A stretch of DNA of 64,000 nt from Prionace glauca (taxonomy: Eukaryota > Chordata > Chondrichthyes > Carcharhiniformes > Carcharhinidae): NCBI GenBank assembly GCA_037974335.1, contig CM075760.1, forward strand, positions 7,685,432-7,749,431, in the 5' to 3' direction. Below are positions 41,840 to 51,759 of the stretch, piece by piece. Made by a program: the position numbers and the translations under genes. The notes beneath the pieces are model-generated. The model ran no database searches. It was not told the DNA's origin and saw only the letters and a list, made by a program, of their open reading frames with translations. The first letter of the stretch is position 1. Each line of letters opens with the position of its first letter.

Positions 41840-42673
41840 ATTCATTAAAATCAGAAGTGCTGAATATTGAGGGAACAATGAGAGGCAAATACGAGATAAT
41901 GCATTTTGGAATGTCTACTATAGATAGGAAATATACAGTAAATAGCAGAACCCTTAAGAGTATTGATAGACAGAGGAGCCTGTGTGTAGACGTACACAGG
42001 TCACTGAAAGTGGAACGCAGGTGGAGAATGTAGTCATGAAGGCAAATGGCATGCTTGCCTTCATCTACCGGGGCTTTGAATTTCAATATTGGCAAGTCAT
42101 GTTGCAGCTTTGTAGAACCTTAGTTGAGCCACACTTGGAATCTAGTGTTCAATTCTGATGGCCACACGACTGGAAGGATGTAGAGGCTTTGGAGACGGTA
42201 CAGAAAAGATTTACTAGGATGTGGCCTGGTATGGAGTGCATTAGCTGCGAGGAGATGTTGGATAAACTTGGCTTGTTCTGATTGGAAGACAGGTTTTGAG
42301 GGGCGACCTGATAGAAGCCTACAACATTATGAGAGGCGTGGACAGAATGGATGTCGGAAGCTTTTTATCCCAGAACGGAGGAGTAAATTACGAGGGTTTA
42401 AGGAGCGAGGGGCAATTATTAAAGGAGATGTACGAGGCACGTTTTTTACACAGAGAGTGGTAGTTCCTGCTGGGGGTTTGGGGGGGAGTGTTGTGGTGGA
42501 AGCGGATACGATAGTGAGTTCTCAGGGGCGTCTTGACAATTACGTGAACAGGGTGGGAATAGAGGGATATGGTCCCTGGAAAGGTTTACTTCAGTCGGGC
42601 AACATGGCCGGTGCAGAGCGGGAGGGCCGAAGGGCCTGTTCCTGTGCTGTAATTTTCTTTGTTCTTTGTACAA
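41840..42673 (+). mobile_element. CR1 LINE family C, 3' half (plus)
   Basis: Pieces of the reverse transcriptase C-terminal half: YEIMHFGMSTIDRKYTVNSR, DVHRSLKVE, then the C-terminal FFTQRVVV block in a different frame, and a 3' end TTTTCTTTGTTCTTTG. Several frame changes, so old. Confidence 0.8.
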
Positions 42674-42689
42674 TGATATTCCTATTTTG

Positions 42690-42830
42690 CAACGGTGCAG
42701 ATATAGTAGCTCCTTCTTTCAACAGTAATGAGTTTATAGACGGAGGTAACTTAGTTAATCACCATCTGAAACATGTCTAATAGTAGCGTGTGCTGAAAAA
42801 GACAGACACATTTGATGTTGTAACTTTTTA
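42690..42830 (+). repeat. Direct duplication, copy 1
   Basis: TTAATCACCATCTGAAACAT and AGCGTGTGCTGAAAAAGACA recur at 43110-43205. The function is unknown. Confidence 0.7.
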
Positions 42831-43637
42831 AAAAAGATTTGCTTCATAACAGAGAAATGGCTGAAAAAATATTCACAGTGACGAGGAATTTCATTAAGCT
42901 TCCTCATGCCGAATAAGGGAAAATTGCTTGATTTCAGTTTGTTGCTCAACGTTATCCGAACCGCGATGTTAAAGACATGTTATCATTTTACTGACTTCAC
43001 CCTCAAATGCGCTCGGTGAAATAAGAAACGCTTTTCTGACGTGCTGACAGGAAAGTTCGCTTTTGACGCCGAGAACATATTGCCATCTAGTTCAGTCGAC
43101 AACAGAATTTAATGGGTTTATAGGTGCAGACTAATGTGGTTAATCACCATCTGAAATATCTGATAGCAGCGTGTGCTGAAAAAGACAGATACAAATGATA
43201 CTGTAAATGAACTAGGGGAAATGGCGCACATTTCACAGACGATTTTTTAAATCGTTTTCCATCAGTAAGAAACAGGAAAAACCATTCAGACAGATGAGGG
43301 AATCGAGTCTCAGTGCGGATCTACTGGATTTTCCTGTAACGGGCCGGATTTATGCGCCTGAATGTTTCAATCCCATGATAAAAATGGTGGTCAGTTCCCT
43401 TGCCTCCCGTTGAATTCTTCCCTGTGATGACAGATAGATTCATTTTACCTGCCGGTTCATAGGAGAAAGGGAATAACCAACACACTGCAGCAGTGCTGCG
43501 GGATCAACGGAAATAAAGAGACTTGTATAGAATTGTAAACAGTGCGGTCATGCTGCAGTTCTGGAATAGGTTTTACAGAAATAGAATTATGGTCAGTGAC
43601 ATACTAAGTTAGAATGCATTTAACAGCTATTGTCTTA
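42831..43637. repeat. Spacer with direct duplication copy 2 (43110-43205)
   Basis: Copy 2 reads TTAATCACCATCTGAAATAT, AGCGTGTGCTGAAAAAGACA. Otherwise no gene or repeat recognised. Confidence 0.55.
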
Positions 43638-43662
43638 GTCTCTGTGGCGCAATGGGTCAGCA

Positions 43663-43697
<35 letters not shown>

Positions 43698-43711
43698 ACA
43701 ACCCAGAGACG
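43638..43711 (+). tRNA. tRNA-Asn-like gene (GTT anticodon), slightly degenerate
   Basis: 74 nt with a perfect seven-pair acceptor stem (GTCTCTG with CAGAGAC), an intact anticodon arm TTCGGCTGTTAACCGAA carrying GTT, and a normal variable loop. The T-arm is GGTGG TTCAAGA CAACC, with one mismatch, and the D-stem has one mismatch. Compared with vertebrate tRNA-Asn there are several changes in the D- and T-arms. It may be a marginal gene or a recent pseudogene; no immediate TTTT terminator follows. Confidence 0.78.
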
Positions 43712-43964
43712 GGATTTCATTATTTTCTCACCGTCAGCATTCACGGGTAAACAGTGGCCAGTTGGCAATGGGTCCGTGGGTGCCAATAAAAAAAAACTCT
43801 CAATTGTTACCAGCTGGACTGTTATCTGGTATTACCAACATTATTTAATGACTATTGATTTCAAACATATCAAATTTAACAATATATGTTCCATTACACC
43901 AATCAACTTTTAAAAAAATGCAATTGAAACATGAACTTGAGGCTGAGCATTTGTTTCAATTCCA
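43712..43964. other. Unannotated spacer
   Basis: Nothing recognised. Confidence 0.35.
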
Positions 43965-44230
43965 TATCCTTGCTTCCATTCATTCCTGGATAGAGCATAA
44001 ATCTGTCGAACCCAAACTGAAATGTGTTCAATGATGGAACATCAACACCCTCTGGAGTAGAGAATTCCGAAGATTCACCAGCCTTCGAGTGAAGCAATTT
44101 CTCCTCAGTTCAGTCCTAAATCATCAGCGCCTTATCCTGAGATTGTGTCCCCTGTGCTTCAGATTCCCAGATCAGGGACATTAGTATCTCAGTATCCACC
44201 CTTTCAAATTCATAGCATCATAAAACCCCT
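43965..44230 (-). mobile_element. CR1 LINE scrap (minus)
   Basis: GTAGAGAATTCCGAAGATTC, GAGTGAAGCAATTTCTCC, TTGTGTCCCCTGTGCTTC are the antisense ORF2 C-terminal block, strongly diverged. Confidence 0.65.
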
Positions 44231-44412
44231 GCTGTGTGTTGTCTCAGCCGATCCTGGATTGAATTGGGTGACAGTTTGATTCGAGGTTAATGTGGTTTCC
44301 TCTGGGTTGTGTCTGAGCGGTTGACAGCGCCGCTGCTCAATCTGACTGTTAATTTCTGCGATTCTCCACACAAACCTCAACAGACTGGAGCACCCAATGA
44401 TAGCTGCAAAGC

Positions 44413-44451
44413 AGTTTTTGTACGGGGGTGAGACTGATTTCTATCACTGTG
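44413..44451 (-). promoter_or_regulatory. Recombination signal of V5, 23-bp spacer
   Basis: Consensus heptamer CACAGTG next to the coding end, 23-bp spacer (44422-44444), nonamer ACAAAAACT. The spacer closely resembles that of V2. Confidence 0.92.
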
Positions 44452-44755
44452 AGTCTGAAAACGCAGTAATAGCGGCCAGCGTCAGTCAGCTGCAGGCTCG
44501 AGATGGTTAAAATAGTTAATTTAGTCGAGGTCTGGAGATCAACAGAGAAATTGGGTCCAAAACCTTCCCCTCTCTCTTGATCACCCCAGGTGGGTTTCAA
44601 TATAATGAACTGCAAGTCTTTCTGTGGCTGCTGTCTGTACCAATATAAGACATAGCTGTTTGCTGTAGTGCTGTAGGTACATCCGATAGTCATCGTTTCA
44701 CCTTCTCTCCTCTCCATAAACTGCAGCTGAGAAACAGAATCTCCATCACTCGGAT
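44452..44755 (-). CDS. V5: complete TCR-type V segment
   Basis: The acceptor CGTGTTACAG precedes PSDGDSVSQLQFMERREGET, MTIGCTYS (first Cys), YVLYWYRQQPQKDLQFIIL (core Trp), NFSVDLQTSTKLTILTISSL and LTDAGRYYCVF (second Cys). It ends at a consensus recombination signal. With the 46-bp leader exon (44971-45016) the reading frame is intact. Similar in framework and RSS to V2, of which it is the working relative. Transcription is opposite to V3 and V4, so joining to J segments in the other orientation would require inversion. Confidence 0.92.
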
Positions 44756-44970
44756 CTGTAACACGGTTCAAAAAAGAAAAGAAATCTAAGTGTTGGACGT
44801 GCTGCTGAAATAATATTAACATTTTATATTCACCGAGACATAGCTGGAGTTATGAAATAAAAACAAATGATGGTGGAAATGCACAGCAGGGTCAAGAACC
44901 ACCACTGGGGAGAAGCAGAGCTAAAGGTTCAGATCGCGATAACATTTAACCAGATTGGAGTCATCCTTAC

Positions 44971-45016
44971 TGATAAGAAACAGCCCGAACACAATGCAGA
45001 CAGTGAGGAACTCCAT
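44971..45016 (-). CDS. V5 leader exon
   Basis: MEFLTVCIVFGLFLI plus one base, donor ATCA|GTAAGG. 46 bp, phase 1, same layout as V4. The ATG has a good context (GCCGCGATGG). An AT-rich TTTTAAAG lies about 30 bp upstream and may act as a TATA box. Confidence 0.88.
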
Positions 45017-45234
45017 CGCGGCTGCAGAGCCCGGGACTGTGACTAACCTTTAAAACTCCGAGCACTGCCGGAACAGAATCTGTTTTTACAGTCACTTTCT
45101 GATCTCAAAGTTCCCTCCAATCAACAATTTACAATCTACCCGTCATAGATTGAGATAAGATTTCAATGAGTTTCAGTGATCAGCTGAAGCACTTTGACCT
45201 TCACTATTACATATCTGAGACTCAGTGACTCAGG

Positions 45235-45343
45235 CTCAGGTGGAACTGAGCCACTTCAGATCAGCTATGATCTTATTGAATAGCTGGGCAGGCTCGAAGG
45301 GCTAGATGGCCTCCTCCTGCTCCTATGTCTTATGTTCTTATGA
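45235..45343 (+). mobile_element. CR1 LINE family A 3' tail (plus)
   Basis: GATCAGCTATGATCTTATTG, GGGCAGGCTCGAAGGG, ending TATGTCTTATGTTCTTATG. Confidence 0.85.
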
Positions 45344-45394
45344 CTGAGTGGGTACAGTGTGTGGTGAGAGGGAAGAATCAGCTTCACTGACAAG

Positions 45395-45482
45395 GCCATA
45401 AGAGATAGCAACAGACTTAAGCCATTCGGCCCAACGTGCCTATTCCACCATTCAATCATGGCCGATATGTTTAAAATCCCTA
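45395..45482 (-). mobile_element. CR1 LINE 3' fragment (minus), left part of interrupted copy
   Basis: GAAGCCATTCGGCCC-like 3' region, then CATTCAATCATGGCCGATAT. It is interrupted by a SINE pair and resumes at 46003. Confidence 0.7.
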
Positions 45483-45484
45483 CA

Positions 45485-45565
45485 TAATCATAGAATCCCT
45501 ACTATGCACAAGGAAGACATTCGGCCCATCTAGTCTGAATCGGCCCAATCTTGAACCGAACACTC
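45485..45565 (-). mobile_element. SINE (minus), left part, interrupted
   Basis: TCATAGAATCCCTACTATGC, ACATTCGGCCCATCTAGTC is the antisense 3' end. It is broken by the plus-strand SINE at 45566-45740 and resumes at 45741. Confidence 0.75.
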
Positions 45566-45740
45566 CAAGGATGTTGATTAGGTTGATTAGCCACGCTAAA
45601 TTGCTCCTTAATGTCAGGGGGCTTAGAAGATAAAGTTGTGGGGTTACGGGGATAGCGTAGGTCCTGGGTGGGATTGTTGTCGGTGCAGGCTCAATGGGTC
45701 AAATGTCCTCCTCCTGCACTGTAGGGATTGTATTCTATGA
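45566..45740 (+). mobile_element. SINE 3' part (plus), inserted into a minus-strand SINE
   Basis: TTAGGTTGATTAGCCACGCT, GGGTTACGGGGATAGCG, GGATTGTTGTCGGTGCAGGC, ending TAGGGATTGTATTCTATGAT. 5' truncated. Confidence 0.75.
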
Positions 45741-45998
45741 TTCAATCCCACTCAGGCCCATTACTGTAACGCCACATATTTACCATGCCATCCCCCTGAC
45801 ACTAGGGTCAATTTGTCATGGGCATTCAATCGAACCCGCGTATCGTTGGACTGTGGGAGGAAACAGGAACATCCGGAGGAGACCCACACAGACACGGGGA
45901 GAACGTGCAGACTCCACACATTCACCCGAGGCTGAAATCGAACCGGGTCCCTGGCGCTATGGGGCAGCAGTGGTAATCATTGTGCCATAATGCCGCTC
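45741..45998 (-). mobile_element. SINE (minus), right part
   Basis: CCCCCTGACACTAGGGTCAA, GGACTGTGGGAGGAAACAGG, GGGGAGAACGTGCAGACTCC, then the tRNA-like head CGAACCGGGTCCCTGGCGC to about 45998. Confidence 0.75.
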
Positions 45999-46002
45999 CT
46001 GT

Positions 46003-46115
46003 GGGATTTCTCGACGCCAATTTCGTACTCCGACCCCATAATCTTTGGTCCGTTTCCCAAGCAGAAATCCATCTATCTCTGACTTAAACATAATGATGTC
46101 CTCTATTTCTAAGAT
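46003..46115 (-). mobile_element. CR1 LINE fragment (minus), right part of interrupted copy
   Basis: CCATAATCTTTGGTCCG, AGCAGAAATCCATCTATCTC continues the element broken at 45482. Confidence 0.6.
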
Positions 46116-47320
46116 ATTCATGGCTGATTATCTCTTTTTCTACAGTCGTTCCTTATCACTGGTATATACTTTTGCTGAGCAGTGTGAAAGATCGCTTTGA
46201 AGGTCCTCCACTGTTCCTCAATTGTCCCACTATAAAGTTTTTGTTCCCAGTCTACCTTCACCAATTCCTCCCTCTTCCCTTTGTCGTCTCCTTGTTTGAG
46301 CAATAAAACAGTGGTTTTGGATTTAACCTTCTCATGCTTCATCTGTATTTTAAATTCAACCGTAATGAGATCACTTCTTCCAAGAGGATCCCAAACTGCA
46401 AGATTATTAATTGTTCCATCTCATTTACAGGACCAGATCTAGGATAGATTGCTCCCTTGTAGGTTCCATTGAATACTGTTCAAGGAAGCTATTGCAGATC
46501 CAGTCTATGAACGCCTCCTCGTGGCTGCCTTGACTGACCTGGTTTGACCAATTGATATTTAGATTAAAGTCCCCCATGATAAGTGCTGTACCATTTTTAC
46601 ATGCATCAGTTATTTCTTCGTTTAATACTCGCCCCACTATGATGTCATCATTTGGCAGCGTATAGACTACGCCTAGCAATGACCTTTTCTCTTCACTATT
46701 TCTAATCTCCACACAAGTGGATTCAATCTTTTCTCCATAAAACCCATGTTATTTCTCACTACTGCCCTGATATCATTCTTAAAATTCAGGTACAGCACCT
46801 CATTTACCTTTCTGTCGGTCCCTTTGAACAGCCTGAATCCCCTGGATATTTAACTCCCAGTTGTGACCATCCTGCAACCACGCCTCTGTAATGGCCAACA
46901 AATCATACTTGTTCGCAATGATTTGCGCTGTCAACTCACTTACCTTGTTTCGAATACTACGAGCATTCAGATAAAGTGGCTTTATACTAGTTTTTATAGT
47001 TTCTTTTTGAATTCTAACACTTCCATTAATAACATCTCCTGAGTTCTCCTTCCTCTTAACCTTGTTCCTGATTATTGACGTAGTTGGATCATTGTCCCCA
47101 CATTTTGTCCTTTCTCCCTCCTTCTCGGATTCCTTACATAGGTTCCCGTCCTCCTGACTGACTGCCCAGTGTTTTCAGGGATTATCCCATTCTCCTTTTT
47201 ATAATTCAGCTGGAAAATTAACAACCTCATATCCTCTGCCAGCAATCCCATATCCAAGGAGTATTGAAAGATTATCGTCAGCAAACCCACTATTTCCACT
47301 ATTTCTGCCCTCAGTGATCA
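46116..47320 (-). mobile_element. LINE 5' region (minus): APE endonuclease and linker
   Basis: The minus strand encodes VVYTLPNDDIIVGRVLNEEI, ACKNGTALIMGDFNLNINWS and EQSILDLVL, the MGDFN motif and C-terminal part of an APE-type endonuclease, followed by the linker toward the reverse transcriptase (EEQWRTFKAIFHTAQQKYIP). Upstream (46800-47320) lies the N-terminal endonuclease or ORF1 junction region in broken frames. Ends just before the G5 duplication block. Confidence 0.7.
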
Positions 47321-47506
47321 TCATATATCCCACACCAGTGAAGAAATATTTGATTGTGCTATAAAATGTTTTGGATTGAAATGTGTTAACTGAACTTGTT
47401 TGTTCTGTGACTGTAATTAATGTCAGTCTCCATGGATCCCAAATGTGCCACTGGAGGGTTTCCCTTTTTCATTAATAAGGGCCTCCTTTCAGAGTGATAC
47501 CCCATA

Positions 47507-47918
47507 ATGTTAGCAGCAGGATCAACTCTGGTACTGACAAGAACCAACCGTTCCAGAAAGAGGGGGAAGTACGATCGGAGTCTGAGAACAAGAGACTGGA
47601 ATCTTCCAACAGTGCATCAGAATCTGAGAACAAGAGGTTGGAAGCTTCCAATAATGGATCAGAATCTGAGGACAATGGATTGGAATGTTACAACAATGGA
47701 TCAGAATCTCAGAACAATAGAACGGAATGTTACAACAGTGAATCAGAATCTGAGAATAAAAGATTGGAATGTCCCACTAATGGACAGGGGTTTATCCCAG
47801 GCACTGTTATATCTTTCTGAATATAGTGATTGGCTGTCCTTAGCACTGCGGATCTACTTTATACTTCACATTATTCAAGCAGGTTACTATCCCACCCTGG
47901 CTATTGTTGGTGTCCCTT
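47507..47918 (+). CDS. G5 exon 1: repeat-bearing N-terminus and start of TM1
   Basis: Exon 1 of an intact receptor; exon 2 is at 58049-58950. ATG 47507 gives 137 codons plus one base to a strong donor, CCCT|T|GTAAGTAT. MLAAGSTLVLTRTNRSRKRG leads into five 14-residue units (residues 23-92) with DQNLRTMDWNVTTM as the clearest, then YLSEYSDWLSLALRIYF and the first half of TM1, LHIIQAGYYPTLAIVGVP. Units contain NVT sequons, consistent with an exposed N-terminus. The frame is set by TM1. A 42-bp unit keeps two forward frames open, so openness alone is not proof that the repeats are translated; the match in frame, period and position to G2 is the better argument. Confidence 0.78.
47573..47782 (+). 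repeat. 42-bp coding tandem repeat in G5 exon 1
   Basis: Five 42-bp units (GATCAGAATCTGAGGACAAT, GGATTGGAATGTTACAACAAT) that are more diverged from each other than those in G2. Confidence 0.95.
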
Positions 47919-48105
47919 GTAAGTATCCCCTATCTCTTATTTATTGGGCAAACTATTTAACTTCATGTCTATTCTTGCCGTTTACTTTGTTGAAGATGGA
48001 AGCCATTGTTTTCTGTTCCCATCACAAACTCTGTTCCCGGCCCACCTGACTTCACTGCCATCCCCCAGCCCATATCGGATTTGGGATGAGCCCATACACA
48101 TGATT
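47919..48105. other. Start of the 10.1-kb G5 intron
   Basis: Single-copy-looking intron sequence after the donor. Confidence 0.45.
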
Positions 48106-48106
48106 T

Positions 48107-48440
48107 TAGGTGGCATGGTGGCAGAGTGGTTAGCAGTGTTGCCTCACAGAGCAGGGACACGTGTTCGATTCCCAGTTTGGGTCATTGTCTGTGTGCAGAT
48201 TGCATGCTCTCCCCGTGTCTGCGTGAGTCTCCTCCAGTTTCGTCCCACATTCCAAGGATATGCGTGTTAGGTACACCGGCTGTGCAAATTTCTCCCTTAC
48301 TTTCCCAGGATTCTTAGGTTAGAAGGATTAGCGGGATAGATAAGAGGGGTTACTGGGATACGGCCTGGGTGGAATTCTGGGTCTGCAGACTCGATGGGCT
48401 GAATGGCCTCCTTCTGCACTGTAGGATTTTATGATTTCTA
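48107..48440 (+). mobile_element. tRNA-headed SINE (plus), near full length
   Basis: GGCATGGTGGCAGAGTGGTT (A box), GTGTTCGATTCCC (B box), TGTCTGCGTGAGTCTCCTCC, then GGGTTACTGGGATACGGCC and the 3' end TGCACTGTAGGATTTTATGA. The most complete copy in the window. Confidence 0.88.
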
Positions 48441-49042
48441 TCTGTAAGCCTTTTGATTTGAAGGGATTTCTGTCCCCATATTCTCTCCATCTCCAATCCG
48501 GTTCACAGCCATCTCCACCACAGTAGACATTTCCATCTCTGCATCAGACCAGCTACTGAATAAATCCTTGTCTGTATCATAGGTAAATCCCGACTAGATT
48601 ATTCCACCGTTCACATAGCTCTTGTTACAATGCTGCAAAAACATCACATCATCTGAAATCCTGTTTCCCATCCCTTAACTCTCACGGTGCTGCATTCACC
48701 CATTATCACTGTCCCACATCTGTCCCCGTTCTGGCAGAAGCTCCATTTTAATATTCTCATTATTAAGTTTGGATCCTTCCATGGTCTCACTCCACCAATT
48801 AATCTAATTTCCCTGCCCATTTCCCATATCCCTGTAAAAGGATCCCATTCAGTTACTTATCCAATTCCCTCTTTAAAGTCAATATGTTTCACTCTCTATC
48901 TCTCCCTGCCGATGGAGCCGGATTTATAATATTTAAAACCACAAAACAGTGCGGGGCATGCAGTTATTTATTGCCTAAAATAGAATCTCTTGGACAGAAG
49001 TTTGAGAACAGGAAACAAGACGCAGGAATAAATGGGCCAAAG
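48441..49042. other. G5 intron, unannotated
   Basis: Nothing recognised. Confidence 0.35.
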
Positions 49043-49153
49043 AATCATAGAATCTACAGCATGGAGACAGGCCCTTGGCCCAAACTGCTCCACGTCGACC
49101 AAAATGTCCATCTAAGCTAACCCCATTTGCCTGTATTTGGCCCATATCCCTTT
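49043..49153 (-). mobile_element. CR1 LINE family D 3' end (minus), left part
   Basis: AGAATCATAGAATCTACAGC, GACAGGCCCTTGGCCCAAAC. It resumes at 49375 after a family A insertion. Confidence 0.75.
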
Positions 49154-49372
49154 AAACATAAGAACATAAGAATTAGGAGCAGGAGTCGGCCATTTGGCCC
49201 CTTGAGCCTGCTCCGCCATTCAATGAGATCATGGCTGATCTTTTCGTGGACTCAGTTCCATTTATCCGCCCTCTCACCATAATCCTTAATTTCTTTACAG
49301 TTCAAAGATTTATCGATCCACGCCTTAAAAGCATTAAATGAGGTGGTCTCAACTGCTTTACTGATCGAGGAA
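49154..49372 (-). mobile_element. CR1 LINE family A 3' fragment (minus) inserted in family D
   Basis: AACATAAGAACATAAGAATT, GCCATTCAATGAGATCATGG, to GCATTAAATGAGGTGG. Splits the family D element. Confidence 0.8.
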
Positions 49373-49374
49373 TT

Positions 49375-50160
49375 CTACCTTTCGTATCGATATATCTGTC
49401 CAAATGCCTTTTAAATTTTGTCCGTGTCCTGCCTCAACCACTTACTCTGGCAGCTCATTGCACATACGTATCACCCTCTGTTTAAAAAAATGTTCCAAAA
49501 GTTCCCATTAATTATTTCGCCTTTTAGGTTAAACCTGTGCCGGTTAGTTCTCGAATCCCCAACCCGGGGAAAACTTTGAGTGCATTCACCCAATCCATGC
49601 CTCTCGTGATTTTATACTCATCTATAAGATCACCTCTCAGTCTCCTATGCTACAAAGAGAGAAGTCTAGTTTGTACAATCTCTCCATATAATTCAGTCTT
49701 TTGAGTCCTGGCAACATCCTTGTAAATCTCCTGTGTGCTGTCTCCAGTTTAATAACATTTTTCCTACAGCAAGGCGACCAGAACTGAACACAATACTCCA
49801 GGTGCGGTCTCACCAACACCCTGTACAACTGCAGCATGACTTCCCAATTTCTATACTCAATGCCCTGTCTGATGAAGCTCAGCATGCCAAAATCCTTCTG
49901 CACTGCCTTATCTACCTTTATACAACAGTGCACCTGAACTCCAGGATTCCTCTGTGCCAAAATATTCCCGAAGATCCTACCATTTACTATGAAAGTCGAA
50001 CCTTGATTTGACTTTCCATAATGTAACGCCTCACACTTATCTGTATTGATCCCCATTTGCCATTTCTCGGTAGACTTCCCCAGATGATCAAAGTCCTGCT
50101 GCAATTTTTGATAACGTTCCTCGCTGTCGACAATAGGACCTATTTTGTTGTAATTTTCTA
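49375..50160 (-). mobile_element. CR1 LINE family D (minus), right part
   Basis: On the minus strand it encodes FTRMLPGLKRLNYMERLYKL, LYRVLVRPHLEYCVQFWSPC and WQMGINTDKCEALHYGKSN, the reverse-transcriptase palm-thumb region, with a break before the catalytic motif. Confidence 0.85.
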
Positions 50161-50194
50161 ATTTTGTAATGTGACAAGTAGTGCACCACAGGGA

Positions 50195-50755
50195 TCGTCG
50201 AAAAGAGGGATCTTGGAGGTCAGATGTACTGTTCTCTGAAGGTGAAGTCACAGTTAGATAAGGCAATGACGAAGGCTTCTGGCATGCTGGCCTTCATCGG
50301 TCAGGGCATTGAGTATAGAAGTTGGGAAGTTATATTACTGTTGCACAGGACATTGGTGAGACCGCGCCTGGAGTATTCTGCTCGCCTTGCTACAGGAAGA
50401 ATGTTATTAAACTGGAAACAGTGCAGAAGACATTTACAAGGGTGTTGCCAGAACTCAAAGAACTGAGTTATAGGGAAAGACTGGACAGGAGACTGGCAGG
50501 AGACTGAGGGGTGATCTTGTAGAGGTGTATGCGATCATGACAGCCATGGATAGGGTAAATGCGCTTAATGTTTTTCCTAGGGATCAGTGCTGGAGCCTCG
50601 ACTTTTTGCAATTTATATGAATGACTTGGATGAAGGGAATGAAGGTACGGTTGCTAAATTTGCTGACAACAATAGAGAGGAATTAAATTGTGAAGTGGAT
50701 GTGAGGAGGCGACAAATTGAAGTAGATAGGTTAAATGAGTGGGAAAACTGTGGAA
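50195..50755 (+). mobile_element. CR1 LINE reverse-transcriptase remnants (plus)
   Basis: Two blocks in non-canonical order: 50215-50510 encodes the C-terminal part (TKASGMLAFIGQGIEYRSWE), while 50581-50755 encodes an upstream part (MNDLDEGNEGTVAKFADN). The order shows they are separate insertions or a rearranged copy. Confidence 0.75.
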
Positions 50756-50965
50756 ATTGGAACCAAAAAACAAAATGCTGGAAAATCTCAGCAGGTCTGG
50801 CTGTATCTGTAAGAAGAGAAAACAACTGATGTTTCATGGCCAGATAACCCTTTCGACGCAAAACATCAGCTCTATTCGGTTCCGATAAATGCTGCCAGAC
50901 TTGTTGAGATTTTTCAGCATTTTCTCTTTTGATTTCAGATTCCAGCATCCGCAGTAATTTATTTA
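50755..50965. repeat. Foldback (palindromic) repeat
   Basis: AAAATGCTGGAAAATCTCAG, CAGGTCTGGC at the left is mirrored by GCCAGACTTGTTGAG, ATTTTTCAGCATTTT at the right with about 90% identity; CAACTGATGTTT is mirrored by AAACATCAGCT in the centre. A MITE-like or foldback element. Fragments occur at 960, 1270, 37650 and 39000. Confidence 0.75.
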
Positions 50966-51755
50966 CTGCCCTCAACAACTGATGAGATATATTCATTTAG
51001 GATCTCACTCATCTTTCGTGGATCCGCACATAGATGACCTTGTTGATCCTTAACTGAGCCTATTCTCTCCCTTATTACTCTTTTATTCTTTATGTATTTG
51101 TAGAAGCGCTTTGGATTCTCCTTTGCCTCATCTGCCAAAACAATTTCATGTTCCCTTTTTTCCCTCCTGATTTCTCTCGTAACACCAGTCCTAAACCCCC
51201 TATAATCTTCAAGAGATTCACTTGATCCCAGCTGTCTATGTACGTCAAATGCCTCTTTCTCTTCTTGACCAGGGCCTCAATATCTCGACTCATCCAGGGT
51301 TCCCTGCTTCTGCCAGGCTTGCTCTTCACTCTAAGAGGAATGTATTTACCCTGAACCCTGATTAACACAGCTTTGAAAGCATACCACTTACCAGATGTCC
51401 CTCTGCTTTCCCACAGACTTCCTCAATTAACTTTTGAAAGTTCCTGCCTGATATAATCAAAATTGGCCTTGCCCCAATTTGGAATTTTAGCTTTGGGACA
51501 GACCAATCATTGTCCATAGCTATCTTAAAACCAAGAGAATTATGGCCATTGGTCCCAAAGTGATTCCCCACTCACACTTCTGTCATCTGCCCTTCCTTAT
51601 TTCCCAAGCGGAGGTCAAGTTTTGCCCCCTGTCTAGTTGAGCCATCCACAAACTGAATGAGAAACTCTTCCTGAATACATTCAACAAAATACTTCAGATT
51701 AAGCTCCTCACAAAGATTAAATTTAAAGGGTAAGGCATGGCAAGAGAACTCAAAT
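50966..51755 (-). mobile_element. LINE linker between endonuclease and reverse transcriptase (minus)
   Basis: The minus strand encodes KPGRSREPWMSRDIEALVKK, KRHLTYIDSWDQVN and KIGGLGLVLREKSG-like sequence, the domain between APE endonuclease and RT of CR1-type LINEs (PWMSRDI and the long basic helix), with frame breaks. Confidence 0.75.
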
Positions 51756-51759
51756 CCAT

